A DNA stretch of 64,000 nt from Acidovorax soli (GCF_014207955.1 NZ_JACHLK010000001.1:496001-560000), one strand, 5' to 3'; numbered from the stretch's first letter, positions 49,328 through 59,240 are shown. Numbers and translations are program-made. The notes: generated by a model from the sequence alone, not told the origin.

Positions 49328-49404
49328 GAACCCATAGCCGGCCTCGAAGAAGACCGGCCCGCACGCTTGCCTTCGCCAATATGCGGTGGGGCCGGGCTGG
49401 TCGA

Positions 49405-50520
49405 TCAGCCGATCACCTCAACGACCTTGCCGGTCGAATCCTTGATCGTCGTCTTCTCCACCACCCACTCCACCTGCGGCAACAGCGGCAGCACATAGCT
49501 GCCTTGGCGCGGCTGCAGCGTTTGCGCCAGTTGCTGCACCGTGGCATCGGTCAGGCGCAGCACCACGGCGTTGTCTTCGCCCTCGCCCTGCCACTCCACC
49601 GTGTTGCTGCCATCGGTGCCAGCAGGCTCCAGCAGCAACTGCCACTCATGCCCCGCCACCCGCAGCGTGCGGCCAAACGGCAGGCGCAGCGGCAGCAAGG
49701 TCACCAGCTCGTCCACCTGGCGGGCACCCACGGTGACCTGGGTGATCGGCTTGCGCAACAGCCGCTTTACCTGCTTGAGGCCCAGCACATCGGTGAAGAG
49801 AAAGCCGCTGGCAGAACCATCGCGCCGCAAGCCCTCTTCCACCTGCTGCTTTACCGCCGGGTGGGCCAGCAGCGACGCGCGGCCCAGGTCCGTCACCCAC
49901 AGCGGCATGTGCGGCAGCAGCACCTCCAGCAGATTGCGCGTGCGCCACTGCTTGGCCGCGCGCTCCTCCTCCACCGTCAGGCCCACCACCTGCAAGAACT
50001 CCACGGAGCCATTGGGCGTGGCCAGCGGCTCGGCCAGCTCCGGGTCGGTCACAAAGCCCATGGAGCAGATCTGCGTGTTTCGCTCCAGCGCAATGGGGCC
50101 ATTGGCCGTCATCCAGTGCCCATCGCGGAAGACGTTACCGCTTTGGAACACATAGCGCGCCAAGTTCTGCAAAAAATTCAGCGCCCAGGCCGGCGGCTCG
50201 GCACTGGCATCCGCCACCTCGCCCGGCTCCATGGCCAGCCGAAACGTCAGCTCGAGCCCATAGCCGCTCACCTCCGGGTCATCGGACTCCTTGGCATACA
50301 GCTCGCTCAGCCCATAGGTCACAAAGTGCCAGTGCGGCACCGGGTCCGTGCGGCGCCACACACTGATGCCATCCAGCGGGTCCGGCCCGCCCAGCATGTG
50401 CGAGATCAGCGTGCCAAAGTGCTTGGGCTCCTGGCCGGGGTAGAGCTGGTCCAGGCGGGCGGAGATGGCGTCCCAGCCGGGGGAGGGGGCGTCATCAGCA
50501 TCGGTGGTCGTCGAAGTCAT
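49405..50520 (-). CDS. Suppressor-of-fused (SUFU) domain protein
   Basis: A 371-residue protein. The N-terminal half is a SUFU-type domain: WDAISARLDQLYPGQEPKHF, DGISVWRRTDPVPHWHFVT, YGLSELYAKESDDPEVSGYG and LELTFRLAMEP. Bacterial SUFU proteins are often immunity proteins of polymorphic toxin systems or stand-alone. The C-terminal half has no recognised motif. The start MTSTTTDADD at 50520 is used over an open frame to 50604. It lies 80 bases after ygjP, at the edge of the restriction island, with a G+C content closer to the chromosome. Confidence 0.85.
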   Translation of the reverse strand: MTSTTTDADDAPSPGWDAISARLDQLYPGQEPKHFGTLISHMLGGPDPLDGISVWRRTDPVPHWHFVTYGLSELYAKESDDPEVSGYGLELTFRLAMEPGEVADASAEPPAWALNFLQNLARYVFQSGNVFRDGHWMTANGPIALERNTQICSMGFVTDPELAEPLATPNGSVEFLQVVGLTVEEERAAKQWRTRNLLEVLLPHMPLWVTDLGRASLLAHPAVKQQVEEGLRRDGSASGFLFTDVLGLKQVKRLLRKPITQVTVGARQVDELVTLLPLRLPFGRTLRVAGHEWQLLLEPAGTDGSNTVEWQGEGEDNAVVLRLTDATVQQLAQTLQPRQGSYVLPLLPQVEWVVEKTTIKDSTGKVVEVIG

Positions 50521-50600
50521 GTCTTTGAACAGGGAGCGCTGCGCTCTGGATAGATTTGAAAATGCAGTATGCAGGTGCCCATAGCGGTGCTTTGGCCTTC

Positions 50601-51350
50601 TCAAGCCCGAAACACCTCTTCCGCCATGTTGTCCAGCTTCTCTTTCAACGATTTCCAGTTGGGCATATGCTGATCAAGGGTTCGGTAGAACTTGGGGCTG
50701 TGGTTGTGGTGCAGCAAGTGGCACAGCTCATGCAGCAACACATAGTCGATGCACTCTCGCGGTGCTTTGATCAGAAGCGGATTCAGCGTAATGCGGCCAG
50801 CGGGCGAGCAACTGCCCCATTGCACGGTCATGAACTGAAGGCGCATAGGGGGCGTATGCCGGACCCACTGCAGTGAAGCAGCAATAGCAGCAAGACGATC
50901 AGCTAGCAGTTCTCTTGCTCGCATGCGATACCAGGCATCCAAGGCAGATCTGATCGCGACAGGGTCGCGCGTGGGAACGTTTACAGCGATAAACGGCCCT
51001 CGCATGCGTGTTTCAATCGCAGCCTCCGAATTGATGATGACCTTCAATCGGTAGCGTCGGCCCAAATAGTGCAGAGATTCTCCACTGACATATTCACGCG
51101 GCAATACGTGAGCCAAGCGTGCCTTGGCGGCGTTGACATGTTGACTGACCCAACGTGCTCGCTTCTTCACGGCCGCCAGCACATCCTTCACGGCAGCAGA
51201 ATCCGGCGCATCGACCAACACGCGTCCGTCGGGCTCCACGTGAATCGAGACACGCGGTACTGTCCTGGAGGGCTGACGGCGCAAGCTGAAATCGATGATC
51301 TCATCGCCATAGGCGAACCGATGCCGAGTGGCAGCTTCTTTTGTGGCCAT
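50601..51350 (-). CDS. YgjP/SprT-like metal-dependent hydrolase
   Basis: A 249-residue protein of the DUF45/YgjP family, a gluzincin-like fold. The metal motif HELCHLLHHNHSPKFY lies near residue 206, with a later Glu/Asp helix (NWKSLKEKLDNMAEEVF). MTVQWGSCSPAGRI precedes it. YgjP-like genes are common companions of type I restriction genes; the role is not settled, possibly protein quality control. Only two bases separate it from hsdR. Confidence 0.87.
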   Translation of the reverse strand: MATKEAATRHRFAYGDEIIDFSLRRQPSRTVPRVSIHVEPDGRVLVDAPDSAAVKDVLAAVKKRARWVSQHVNAAKARLAHVLPREYVSGESLHYLGRRYRLKVIINSEAAIETRMRGPFIAVNVPTRDPVAIRSALDAWYRMRARELLADRLAAIAASLQWVRHTPPMRLQFMTVQWGSCSPAGRITLNPLLIKAPRECIDYVLLHELCHLLHHNHSPKFYRTLDQHMPNWKSLKEKLDNMAEEVFRA

Positions 51351-51352
51351 GC

Positions 51353-54300
51353 TCAGGACTTGTTCAAACCCACGCGGGTGATCTGAATTACCTGCTCCAC
51401 CACCTGCTTCGCGCTGTCCAGGCCCAAGGTTTCAAAAAGCAGTGGCAAAAGGCCCTTGCGGATTGCTGCCTCGATGTTCTGCGGGTTGAGCGAATTTTCA
51501 GCTACGGCGTTGCGCACCACGGTGTCCATAGCCAAGGCTTGTTGCACCAAGCGGTCTGCTGCCTCAATGCTCAAAGCGGTGAACGTCTCCTCGCCCAACA
51601 CGAGGCGGATCGCGCCGAAGTAAGCCTTGGCGTGTGGCTTGTCTACCAAGACATCCGGTACCCCTGGCGTGGCGCGGGACTCCAATTGCTGCTCAAAGGT
51701 TTTAAACAGAGCGTACTGTTTCAGTGGGTGGTCGAACATGGCTTCAGCCTCGGCAATGGCCTGCTTCAGCAATTCTCCAAACACCTTCTGTGCGTATGGG
51801 TCTTCGGCCAACTCCTGTTCGATGGTCTTGCGCAGACGCGTGCGAATCATGTCCGTCTCGTTGCGCGTCTTTTCTTCGGACCAGTCCTTGGGGTCCTCCG
51901 CCTTGCCCAGTTGGTGCACCAAGTACACCCCCCCGGGATCCCGCACTTCGGTACCAATAACTTGCTTGTCCACCAGCTTGCGGATCTGCTCCTCGTACGC
52001 GCTGTAGTCCACCGTCTCCATTGCGTCGCGCCGAGCAGTCTGGCGCAGTTCAGTGAAAAATCGCAGATCGACCTTGTACTTGGTAATCAGTGCTTCGGAA
52101 AAGCTCTTGTCCTCGAAGAAGCTGCGTGATGACAATGCAGTTTGCAAGCACAGGCCAAATGCTGTGAGCGCCTCATAGAAATCATCACGTAGCTTCTGCC
52201 GCTCGTCGTAGTCCTCACCATCTTCACCCTTGACGAACTTTGGGGTCAACAATTGGCGATACTGCTCGCGATCCAACTTGTTCACCACGGACTTGAAGAA
52301 CGACCACAGCTTCTCGTGCAATGCAGGCAATTGCTTGTACTCTGTGCTGAATTGCCGGTAGAGACCTTCGAGGTCGCTCATGTCAAAGCCGCCTTGGGTG
52401 CGTGTCTCCAGGTCTTGGTAGGCTCGGATGGCTGTGTCCAACTCCTTCAAGATCCCTCGGTAGTCCACCAGCACACCATACCGCTTCGCATCGTGCAGGC
52501 GGTTGACGCGCGCCACCGCCTGAATCAGGTTATGGCCTTTCAAGGGCTTGTCGATATACAGCACGGTGTTGCGCGGCTCGTCGAACCCCGTCAACAACTT
52601 GTCCACGACGATCAGCAAGTCAGGGGCGCCGTCCGTGCCGAAGTCACTGACGATTTGCTTTTCATAGGTCTCTGGGTCATGACCGTAGGTGGCCATGGTT
52701 TGCTTCCACCACTTCTGCACCTCGGGCAGGGTGTCTTCGTCCACATCGGAATTGCCTTCGCGCGTGTCGGGTGCTGAGATCACCACAGCACTGGTGACCA
52801 AGCCCGTTTCGTCCAATGCTTTCTTGTACCGGATGGCTTCGAGCTTACTGTCCGTGGCGACCTGGCCTTTCAGGCCCAATTCGAGCTTCTTGATGTTTTC
52901 GCTGAAGTGGGTGGCAATGTCCCAGGCAATCAACTCAATCCGATTGACCGCGCCGTAGATAGCCCCTTTTTTGGCAAACTTTCTTTTCAGGTCGGTGCGT
53001 TGCGCCTCGCTCAAGTTGATCGTGATTTTGTCAAACCAGCGGTTGACTGCCTCCTCATTGATGTCGAGTTCCGGTACGCGCTCTTCGTAGAGAAGTGGGG
53101 CTACGGTCTCGTCCTCGACCGCGCGCTGCATGGTGTAGGCGTGCACGATAGGACCGAACTTGTTGGCGGTCTTTTCGTTCTTCAGCAGCGGCGTGCCTGT
53201 GAAAGCGATGTAGGCTGCCTTGGGTAACGCATTCTTCATGCGCTCATGTGTCTCGCCGCCATGGCTGCGGTGGCCTTCGTCCACCAGCACGATCATGTCG
53301 GCCGAGTCGTTGCGGCACTCCGGCAGCTTGGACGCCGTGTTGAACTTGTGCACCAGCGTGAAGGTGATGCGCTCAGTGCCCTTACCGATGCGCTGGGCCA
53401 GGTCTCGCCCCGACAGGCTGCGGCTCTTCTCTCCATCCTTCTTCATTGCGATGCTGGAGCCAAAGGCGCCACCGGTCATGAAGTTGCGGGCGAGCTGGGT
53501 CTCCAGGTCAATGCGATCAGTCACCACCACCACGCGGCATTCCTTCAAGGCATCCACCAACAGCAGCGCCTTGGTCAAGAACACCATCGTGAAGCTCTTG
53601 CCCGACCCCGTGGTGTGCCACACCACGCCACCTTCGCGGCCACCGCCTTGCGAGTCGGACTTCTTCTGGCTGATGCGCGCCAGCAGCGCACGGATGCCGA
53701 AGAACTGCTGGTAGCGGGCCACGATCTTGCCCACCTTGCGGTCGAATAGCACATAGCCGCGCAGGAGTTCAAGCAACCGTGCCGGGGTCAACAGACTCAA
53801 CAGCAAGCGGTCCTGCTCGGTGGCCTGCATGGGGGCGCTCCACAGCATGTTGAAGTGCGCCGCTAGTGCGGCAGGCTTGCCGTCGAACAGCGCAGTGCGC
53901 ACATCCGGCTTGAGTGCCTTGTTCTTGAGCACCTGCATATGGGCCTCGTCGAACTCCTCTTCCCGCCACTTGGCCCAGAACTTGGCTGCCGTGTGCGTGG
54001 TGCCATAGCGCCCCTCGGTCTGGCTGATGGACATCAGCAACTGGGCGTAGGCAAACAGGTTGGGAATCTCGTCCGGCCGCTGGTTGCGTAGGTGCTGGCT
54101 GATGCCCTCCGTCACCATTGCCTTGGCGGGGTGGCTGCCGCCGCCCGACTCGGGCCGCTTGGCCTCGATCACCACCAGCGGGATGCCGTTCACATAGGCC
54201 ACCACATCGGGCGTACGGTGGTGCGTGCCCTGCGCCGCCAGCACCTCCAGCTCTTCGGTCACATCCCAGCGGTTGGCCGTTGCGTCGGCCCAGTCGATCA

Positions 54301-54664
54301 CAGGGATGGTGGGCTGGTGCTTCTTGCCATCGGGCATGAACTCCGTCACCGTGATGCCCAACGCCAGCTTGCCGTACAGCCGCTCATTGGCGGGCATCAG
54401 CCCTTCGGCCAGGCTGAGCGCCGACAACTCCCGCACGATCTGGTCGATGCCGCTGGGGGACAGCGGATACCACTGGCCCTTGTATTTGTAGCGCCGGGTT
54501 TGCAGCACCTCGATCAGCCGGGGCTTGAGCAGCACCTCGCGTGTGCTGCCACGCAGGGTCAGTGCCTGCGCCGTAGTGATGAAGTTCCAGCCCAGGTTAC
54601 ACAGCAGGTGCAGCGCGGGCAGGTGGGCGCTGTACTGCTCGCGAGAATTGGGCGTGCTGTTCAT
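51353..54664 (-). CDS. hsdR: Type I restriction enzyme, R subunit
   Basis: A 1103-residue motor and nuclease subunit. The PD-(D/E)xK nuclease lies near residues 150-170 (TPDVVAYVNGIPLVVIEAK). The SF2 helicase has Walker A TTGSGKS near 351, motif II VDEGHRS near 458 and later YGVLVDYRGI and ARVNRLHD. The C-terminal part binds HsdM. It cleaves DNA that lacks the host methylation, after translocation. Its start overlaps the hsdS stop by ATGA, so the two are coupled. Codon and base use are visibly more A+T-rich than the genes around. Confidence 0.94.
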   Translation of the reverse strand: MNSTPNSREQYSAHLPALHLLCNLGWNFITTAQALTLRGSTREVLLKPRLIEVLQTRRYKYKGQWYPLSPSGIDQIVRELSALSLAEGLMPANERLYGKLALGITVTEFMPDGKKHQPTIPVIDWADATANRWDVTEELEVLAAQGTHHRTPDVVAYVNGIPLVVIEAKRPESGGGSHPAKAMVTEGISQHLRNQRPDEIPNLFAYAQLLMSISQTEGRYGTTHTAAKFWAKWREEEFDEAHMQVLKNKALKPDVRTALFDGKPAALAAHFNMLWSAPMQATEQDRLLLSLLTPARLLELLRGYVLFDRKVGKIVARYQQFFGIRALLARISQKKSDSQGGGREGGVVWHTTGSGKSFTMVFLTKALLLVDALKECRVVVVTDRIDLETQLARNFMTGGAFGSSIAMKKDGEKSRSLSGRDLAQRIGKGTERITFTLVHKFNTASKLPECRNDSADMIVLVDEGHRSHGGETHERMKNALPKAAYIAFTGTPLLKNEKTANKFGPIVHAYTMQRAVEDETVAPLLYEERVPELDINEEAVNRWFDKITINLSEAQRTDLKRKFAKKGAIYGAVNRIELIAWDIATHFSENIKKLELGLKGQVATDSKLEAIRYKKALDETGLVTSAVVISAPDTREGNSDVDEDTLPEVQKWWKQTMATYGHDPETYEKQIVSDFGTDGAPDLLIVVDKLLTGFDEPRNTVLYIDKPLKGHNLIQAVARVNRLHDAKRYGVLVDYRGILKELDTAIRAYQDLETRTQGGFDMSDLEGLYRQFSTEYKQLPALHEKLWSFFKSVVNKLDREQYRQLLTPKFVKGEDGEDYDERQKLRDDFYEALTAFGLCLQTALSSRSFFEDKSFSEALITKYKVDLRFFTELRQTARRDAMETVDYSAYEEQIRKLVDKQVIGTEVRDPGGVYLVHQLGKAEDPKDWSEEKTRNETDMIRTRLRKTIEQELAEDPYAQKVFGELLKQAIAEAEAMFDHPLKQYALFKTFEQQLESRATPGVPDVLVDKPHAKAYFGAIRLVLGEETFTALSIEAADRLVQQALAMDTVVRNAVAENSLNPQNIEAAIRKGLLPLLFETLGLDSAKQVVEQVIQITRVGLNKS

Positions 54665-55938
54665 GCCTGCACCTCGGTTTGTGCGTCTGGCAGCTTGACG
54701 CGACGTTTGCCGATCAGGAGTTGGGACATCAGGGCGACCTTTTCCTGCTTGAGCGCGTCTACATGTTTGCCCAATGCAACCAGCTCCAAACCCGCCGTGT
54801 CCAAGATTTCAATGATTCGGCGCTGCTGCTCAACAGGCGGAATATTGAAAGGCCAGCTGAGCCAGTGATCGGTCTTGAAAATCATCTTCTCAACATGAAC
54901 GCCGATGCTGGAGTGAAAGCACGTCTGCTGGAAGTACCGCGTCTCTGACAGGTAGCGCAGAAATTTCAGGTCAATCTCCCCATCGGTGTTGAGAACGGCG
55001 TATTCATTGGATACCACCGAGCCATCCAACTCTGGTGGAACGATGCCACATGCGCCGTGCACGATCTGACGTTTTGAAATCAAGAAGTCGTCCGTATGAA
55101 CGTGGAACTGCGTTGGGGTCTTGACTTCGCTGCCGCGCAAGACTTCTCGAAGCGCCACACCGCCGCGCGACCGTTTGACGGTGACCAGGGTGTATGACTC
55201 ATCATCCCTCAAAGCCACAGGACGACGTACTTCCTTGAGATGGTCACTCAATTGAATGCGTCGCCAGCCCGCGGGCGCAGGCGGCAATGTAGGTATGCCG
55301 GGTTGCACCGAAGCGGGAAATCCGCCATTTCCCGTCGCTGTCAATGAATCTGGGTTGGCGGCAGGTAAGTGCAAGGTGATGCCTAGCAAAGCGTTCCACT
55401 GGGCTCGGCTGTTCACCAGCAGTCGCTCCGCAGTGGCGATGGCTTGATCCCAGGTGGAAAGGATTTGGGCGATGCGGCGCTGCTCGCTGAGCGGGGGAAA
55501 AACTATTGGAATTCCGTCCAAGTCCTCTCGATTTATCTTCGGCATCCCTGTTCGCATCGAGCAGGCGACGGCACGCTTCTCGAAGGTTCGACCAAGCATG
55601 TAGTGCTTCAAGTACTCCGGCAGCAACTTGGTCTTGTCGGGCCAGATGGGATAAGCGTCTGCACTACAAACGCCCTTGAAGCTTGGAAAGCACACCTTAT
55701 TCAGGTGCGGCCGGATTTTTGAATAGATCACGGCGTGTTCGTCGAACTCATACTTCCCTGAGATGAGGCCAAGCTCAGAGCACTTTCTGGGGGACAAGAT
55801 ACGACCTGTTCCCGACTCGATGTTCTCTGGACCAATGTGAATCATCGAGGCGTATGGTTCCACTTTCGGGTCCACCTGTCCGGAACCCACCTCTGCAACT
55901 TCACCGAACTGGCACAGGTTCCATCCTTTAGGCAGCAT
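54661..55938 (-). CDS. hsdS: Type I restriction enzyme, S subunit (two TRDs)
   Basis: A 425-residue specificity subunit with two target recognition domains. TRD1 spans about 1-150 (GWNLCQFGEVAEVGSGQV and LDGIPIVFPPLSEQRRIAQI at its end), then a coiled spacer AQILSTWDQAIATAERLL; TRD2 about 210-395, ending with IPPVEQQRRIIEILDTAG. Each TRD reads half of a bipartite site. The start ATG at 55938 has GGAGG six bases upstream and overlaps rhuM by 11 bases. Partner of HsdM and HsdR. Confidence 0.92.
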   Translation of the reverse strand: MLPKGWNLCQFGEVAEVGSGQVDPKVEPYASMIHIGPENIESGTGRILSPRKCSELGLISGKYEFDEHAVIYSKIRPHLNKVCFPSFKGVCSADAYPIWPDKTKLLPEYLKHYMLGRTFEKRAVACSMRTGMPKINREDLDGIPIVFPPLSEQRRIAQILSTWDQAIATAERLLVNSRAQWNALLGITLHLPAANPDSLTATGNGGFPASVQPGIPTLPPAPAGWRRIQLSDHLKEVRRPVALRDDESYTLVTVKRSRGGVALREVLRGSEVKTPTQFHVHTDDFLISKRQIVHGACGIVPPELDGSVVSNEYAVLNTDGEIDLKFLRYLSETRYFQQTCFHSSIGVHVEKMIFKTDHWLSWPFNIPPVEQQRRIIEILDTAGLELVALGKHVDALKQEKVALMSQLLIGKRRVKLPDAQTEVQA

Positions 55939-57097
55939 CACGGCCTCCCTTCCTTTTTGTCAGCCGCTTAGCGACCTGTCCCAATTCGCTCAAGGTATCT
56001 GCGTCGGCCGATGCCGCACCGAGCATGCGAACGGCATATGCCTCGCCTGCCGCCTCCAACGCAGCCCGCCGCTGCGCCGCAAACTGCTCGTACTCGTTCT
56101 GCGCATGGGCCACCGCCTGTTTGTGTGACACCTTGCCAGCACCGACAAGCACTTGCCGGTCATTGAAGCTGAGGAATGCATCGAGCTTTTCGGCCCAGTC
56201 TTTCAGGAACACCTCTTTGCGTCGCGTGGCCTGGTCTTCGGCAAAGTCCAGCCACATGGTGACGATGCGGTTCAACTCGGTGATTTCTTGCTCGTTCAGG
56301 TAGTTCTTGGCTACGCCCACGTCGGCTTTTTGCACCTGCCCCTTGCGGTTGGTGGTCAGGCCCATGTTGGGCTGAGTGTGGTCGGCACGGCGGCGGATGA
56401 TTTCGGCGGCTGTCTGGCCCGACACGGCGTAGTGCAGCTTGTTCTGGATGGTCCGGAAGAAGGCTGTGGTCTCGGGCAGCGTGGGGGCGTAGTCAGCCGC
56501 CAGGGCGAAGATTTCGCGCGCGCGCAGGTACATGCGGCGCTCGCTGGCGCGGATGTCGCGAATGCGTTCCAGCAACTCGCCGAAGCGGTCTGGCAGCACC
56601 GAGTCGCCCACGGGCGGGTTCTTCAACCGCTCGTCGTCCATCACGAAGCCTTTGAGCAGGTACTCGCTCAGGTTGGCCGTGGCCCATTGGCGGAACTGGG
56701 TGCCTCGCGCCGAGCGCGCCCGGTAGCCCACGGCCAGGATGACGTTGAGGTTGTAAAAGCGCACATTGCGGCGGACGAGCCGACCACCCTCTTGGCGAAC
56801 TTGTAAGCCGGACTTACAAGTTGCCTCGGGGTCGGCTTCACCCTCGGCATAAATGGCTTTCACATGCTGGGTGACGTTCTGCGGCGTGGTCTGGAACAGC
56901 GTGGCGATTTCAGCCTGGCTGAGCCACAGCGAGCCGCCTTCGGCCCGCATTTCCACGCGGGTGAGGCCGTCGTCGGTCGTGTAGAGAACGAATTCGCCCT
57001 GGCTTTCGGCGCTGGGTGATGCCTTCAACTCCACCGGCGCTGTCATCGCCTTGGTGTGCGTGCTGGCACGCTTGGTAGGCCTTGGCGCTTTACTCAT
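55928..57097 (-). CDS. rhuM: RhuM-family protein inside the type I operon
   Basis: A 389-residue protein of the virulence RhuM family. The N-terminal helix-turn-helix-like part has LWLSQAEIATLFQTTPQNVT near residue 57, then RFYNLNVILAVGYRARSARG, FRQWATANLSEYLLKGFV and ADHTQPNMGLTTNRKGQVQK. The C-terminal half is helical. The name comes from Salmonella pathogenicity island 3, but its activity is unknown; related genes sit inside type I restriction operons often. It overlaps hsdM by 8 bases and hsdS by 11, so it is made with them. Confidence 0.88.
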   Translation of the reverse strand: MSKAPRPTKRASTHTKAMTAPVELKASPSAESQGEFVLYTTDDGLTRVEMRAEGGSLWLSQAEIATLFQTTPQNVTQHVKAIYAEGEADPEATCKSGLQVRQEGGRLVRRNVRFYNLNVILAVGYRARSARGTQFRQWATANLSEYLLKGFVMDDERLKNPPVGDSVLPDRFGELLERIRDIRASERRMYLRAREIFALAADYAPTLPETTAFFRTIQNKLHYAVSGQTAAEIIRRRADHTQPNMGLTTNRKGQVQKADVGVAKNYLNEQEITELNRIVTMWLDFAEDQATRRKEVFLKDWAEKLDAFLSFNDRQVLVGAGKVSHKQAVAHAQNEYEQFAAQRRAALEAAGEAYAVRMLGAASADADTLSELGQVAKRLTKRKGGRDAA

Positions 57098-58616
57098 AGC
57101 CCAGCTCCTTCAGGTAGACAGCCATCTGGGTTTCCAGGCTGGCCAGCTCGGCCTTGAGTTGCCCACGCTCCTTGCGCACGGCCATCAGGTCGATTTCGGC
57201 TTCTTCCTCGAACGTGTCCACATAGCGCGGGATGTTGAGGTTGAAGTCGTTCTCGGTAATCTCGGCAGGTGTGGCGAGGTAGGCGTACTTGTCCACGCTC
57301 TGCCGTGTGGCGGCGGTGACCAGGATGCGCTGCAGGTCGGCTTCGCGCAGCAGGTTCTGGTTCTTGCCAGCCTCGAAGTCGCGGCTGGCGTCGATGAACA
57401 GCACCTTGTCATCCATCTTGTTCTTGCGGAACACCAGCACTGCGGCGGGGATGCCGGTGCCGTAGAACAGCTTTTCGGGCAGGCCAATCACCACATCGAG
57501 CAGATTCTCTTCGATCAGCTTCTGGCGAATGCGGCCCTCGGCGGCACCACGGAACAGCACGCCATGCGGCACCACCACCGCCATACGGCCGGTGCCGGGC
57601 TTCATGGTCTCGATCATGTGCAGGATGAAGGCATAGTCACCCTTGGTGCGCGGCGGCACGCCCCGGCGGAAGCGGCTGAACTTGTCGGCGTCGGCCCCCT
57701 CGAAACCCCACTTTTCCAGGCTGAACGGCGGGTTGGCCACCACGATGTCGAAGTGCTTGAGGCTGGCGGTGCCGTCCAACAACTTCGGGTTGCGGATGGT
57801 GTCGCCCCATTCGATGCGGTGGTTGTCCTCACTATGCAGGAACATGTTCATCTTGGCCAGGGCCCAGGTGCTGCCGATGGCTTCTTGCCCATAGAGCGCG
57901 TACTTACGCGCGCCGGTGCTCTCGCGGATCAGCCGCCCGCATTTCATCAGCAGCGACCCGGAGCCACAGGTGGGGTCGCAGATTTCGTCGCCCTCCTGTG
58001 GCGCCATCAGGCGTGCCATCAGTGCGGAGACTTCGGGCGGGGTATAGAACTCGCCAGCCTTCTTGCCGCTTGTGGATGCAAAGTTCTTGATGAGGAATTC
58101 GTAGGCGTTGCCGATCACGTCGAGCTGGCCGACGCGGCTGGGGCGCAAATCCAGCTCGGGCTTGGCGAAGTCTTCCAACAGGTGGCGCAGGATGTCGTTC
58201 TTCTGCTGCTCGTCGCCCAGCTTGTTGGAGTTGAAGCTGATGTCCTGGAAAACATCGCGCAGCTTCGTGATGTTGGTCTCTTCGATTGCGTGCAGGGCCT
58301 TGTCAATACGCTCTCCGTTGCCAGGGCTGTGTCGCAGGGTGTGCAGGGCATAGAAGCTGGCACTGGCGGGCAGCACGAAACGCTCGTTCTTGAGCATTTC
58401 GTCGATCAGCTTGGGATGGTCGCCGTATTGCTTCTTGTAGGCGTCATAGTGGTCTTGCCAGACATCCGACACGTACTTGAGAAACAGCATGGTCAGGACG
58501 AAATCCTTGTAGATGCTTGGATCGACCGTACCGCGGAAGGTGTCACAGGCCGCCCATACAGCGGCGTTGATGTTCTCTTGATTAACGGGAGCGGTTGGAG
58601 TTGCGATGTCGTTCAT
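57090..58616 (-). CDS. hsdM: Type I restriction enzyme, M subunit
   Basis: A 508-residue N6-adenine methyltransferase subunit. The S-adenosylmethionine motif is DPTCGSGSLL near residue 210, preceded by FYTPPEVSALM, and the catalytic NPPF lies near 292 (NPPFSLEKWG). The N-terminal domain (about 1-150) joins the S subunit. It modifies the sites that HsdS selects. Its start overlaps the short hsdS-like gene by ATGA, and its end overlaps rhuM, so the genes form one operon. Confidence 0.94.
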   Translation of the reverse strand: MNDIATPTAPVNQENINAAVWAACDTFRGTVDPSIYKDFVLTMLFLKYVSDVWQDHYDAYKKQYGDHPKLIDEMLKNERFVLPASASFYALHTLRHSPGNGERIDKALHAIEETNITKLRDVFQDISFNSNKLGDEQQKNDILRHLLEDFAKPELDLRPSRVGQLDVIGNAYEFLIKNFASTSGKKAGEFYTPPEVSALMARLMAPQEGDEICDPTCGSGSLLMKCGRLIRESTGARKYALYGQEAIGSTWALAKMNMFLHSEDNHRIEWGDTIRNPKLLDGTASLKHFDIVVANPPFSLEKWGFEGADADKFSRFRRGVPPRTKGDYAFILHMIETMKPGTGRMAVVVPHGVLFRGAAEGRIRQKLIEENLLDVVIGLPEKLFYGTGIPAAVLVFRKNKMDDKVLFIDASRDFEAGKNQNLLREADLQRILVTAATRQSVDKYAYLATPAEITENDFNLNIPRYVDTFEEEAEIDLMAVRKERGQLKAELASLETQMAVYLKELGYE

Positions 58617-59233
58617 GTCTTGCTATGTGGGTCGTTCACGGGGGTGGCCTGCGCGAGGTCTTCTGCGAGTGCATGGAGCTGCTGCACTCGGTTTTGTATG
58701 AGCTGTTGGAGCGCGTGACGCTCCTGGTTTGCAAGGGCGGCCAGATTGACGATGCGTTGCTGGTCCACCAACGATGGCATGCTCAGGATGAGTGACTCCA
58801 GCACTGGGCGCCGAATGCTGAGTTGGCTGCTGCCCTCTGCCGATTGTTGCAATTGGCGCTGAAATGGTGGCTGGTTGATCTGCCACGCCAGAAAGGCTGG
58901 CAGTAGTGGCACCTGTGTTCCCACCTCTATGTGCAGAAAGTGGGGGCTGCACACGGCTGGGGCGGGGGGCTCGTCTATGCACACGGCGTAGAAGCGCGCT
59001 CCTTTGAAGATGAAGAGCACGTCACCAGCCTTGAGCCAATCTGGATGCTTTCGACCTGCGAGATTCGTACGGGTGACATTGGCCCAGTTGACACCGAACT
59101 CAGGGTCAACGTCCTTCATCTGGACGGCTAGCGTCGCGCCATCTATTGATTCCTCAATGGAGCCTCGGAAGGGGTATCCCCCCTTTATCCGAGCTACATC
59201 GCCAACGCTAAAATTGATTGCATCAAATGCCAT
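58613..59233 (-). CDS. Single-TRD HsdS-like protein at operon start
   Basis: A 206-residue half-length specificity protein. It has one target-recognition domain (about 5-160; FSVGDVARIKGGYPFRG, VLFIFKGARFYAVCID, then RPVLESLILSMPSLVDQQRI) and one coiled spacer (NLAALANQERHALQQL). A full HsdS has two of each. Half-S proteins can dimerise and give a symmetrical site. Here it is the first gene of the operon, apart from the full hsdS, so the enzyme could have two specificities. ATGA overlap with hsdM. Confidence 0.8.
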   Translation of the reverse strand: MAFDAINFSVGDVARIKGGYPFRGSIEESIDGATLAVQMKDVDPEFGVNWANVTRTNLAGRKHPDWLKAGDVLFIFKGARFYAVCIDEPPAPAVCSPHFLHIEVGTQVPLLPAFLAWQINQPPFQRQLQQSAEGSSQLSIRRPVLESLILSMPSLVDQQRIVNLAALANQERHALQQLIQNRVQQLHALAEDLAQATPVNDPHSKT

Positions 59234-59240
59234 GCAGCAA

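Noticed and set aside
49405-59233. Prophage or integrative element around the restriction island
   Set aside because: No integrase, tRNA gene, direct-repeat attachment sites or phage genes are visible.
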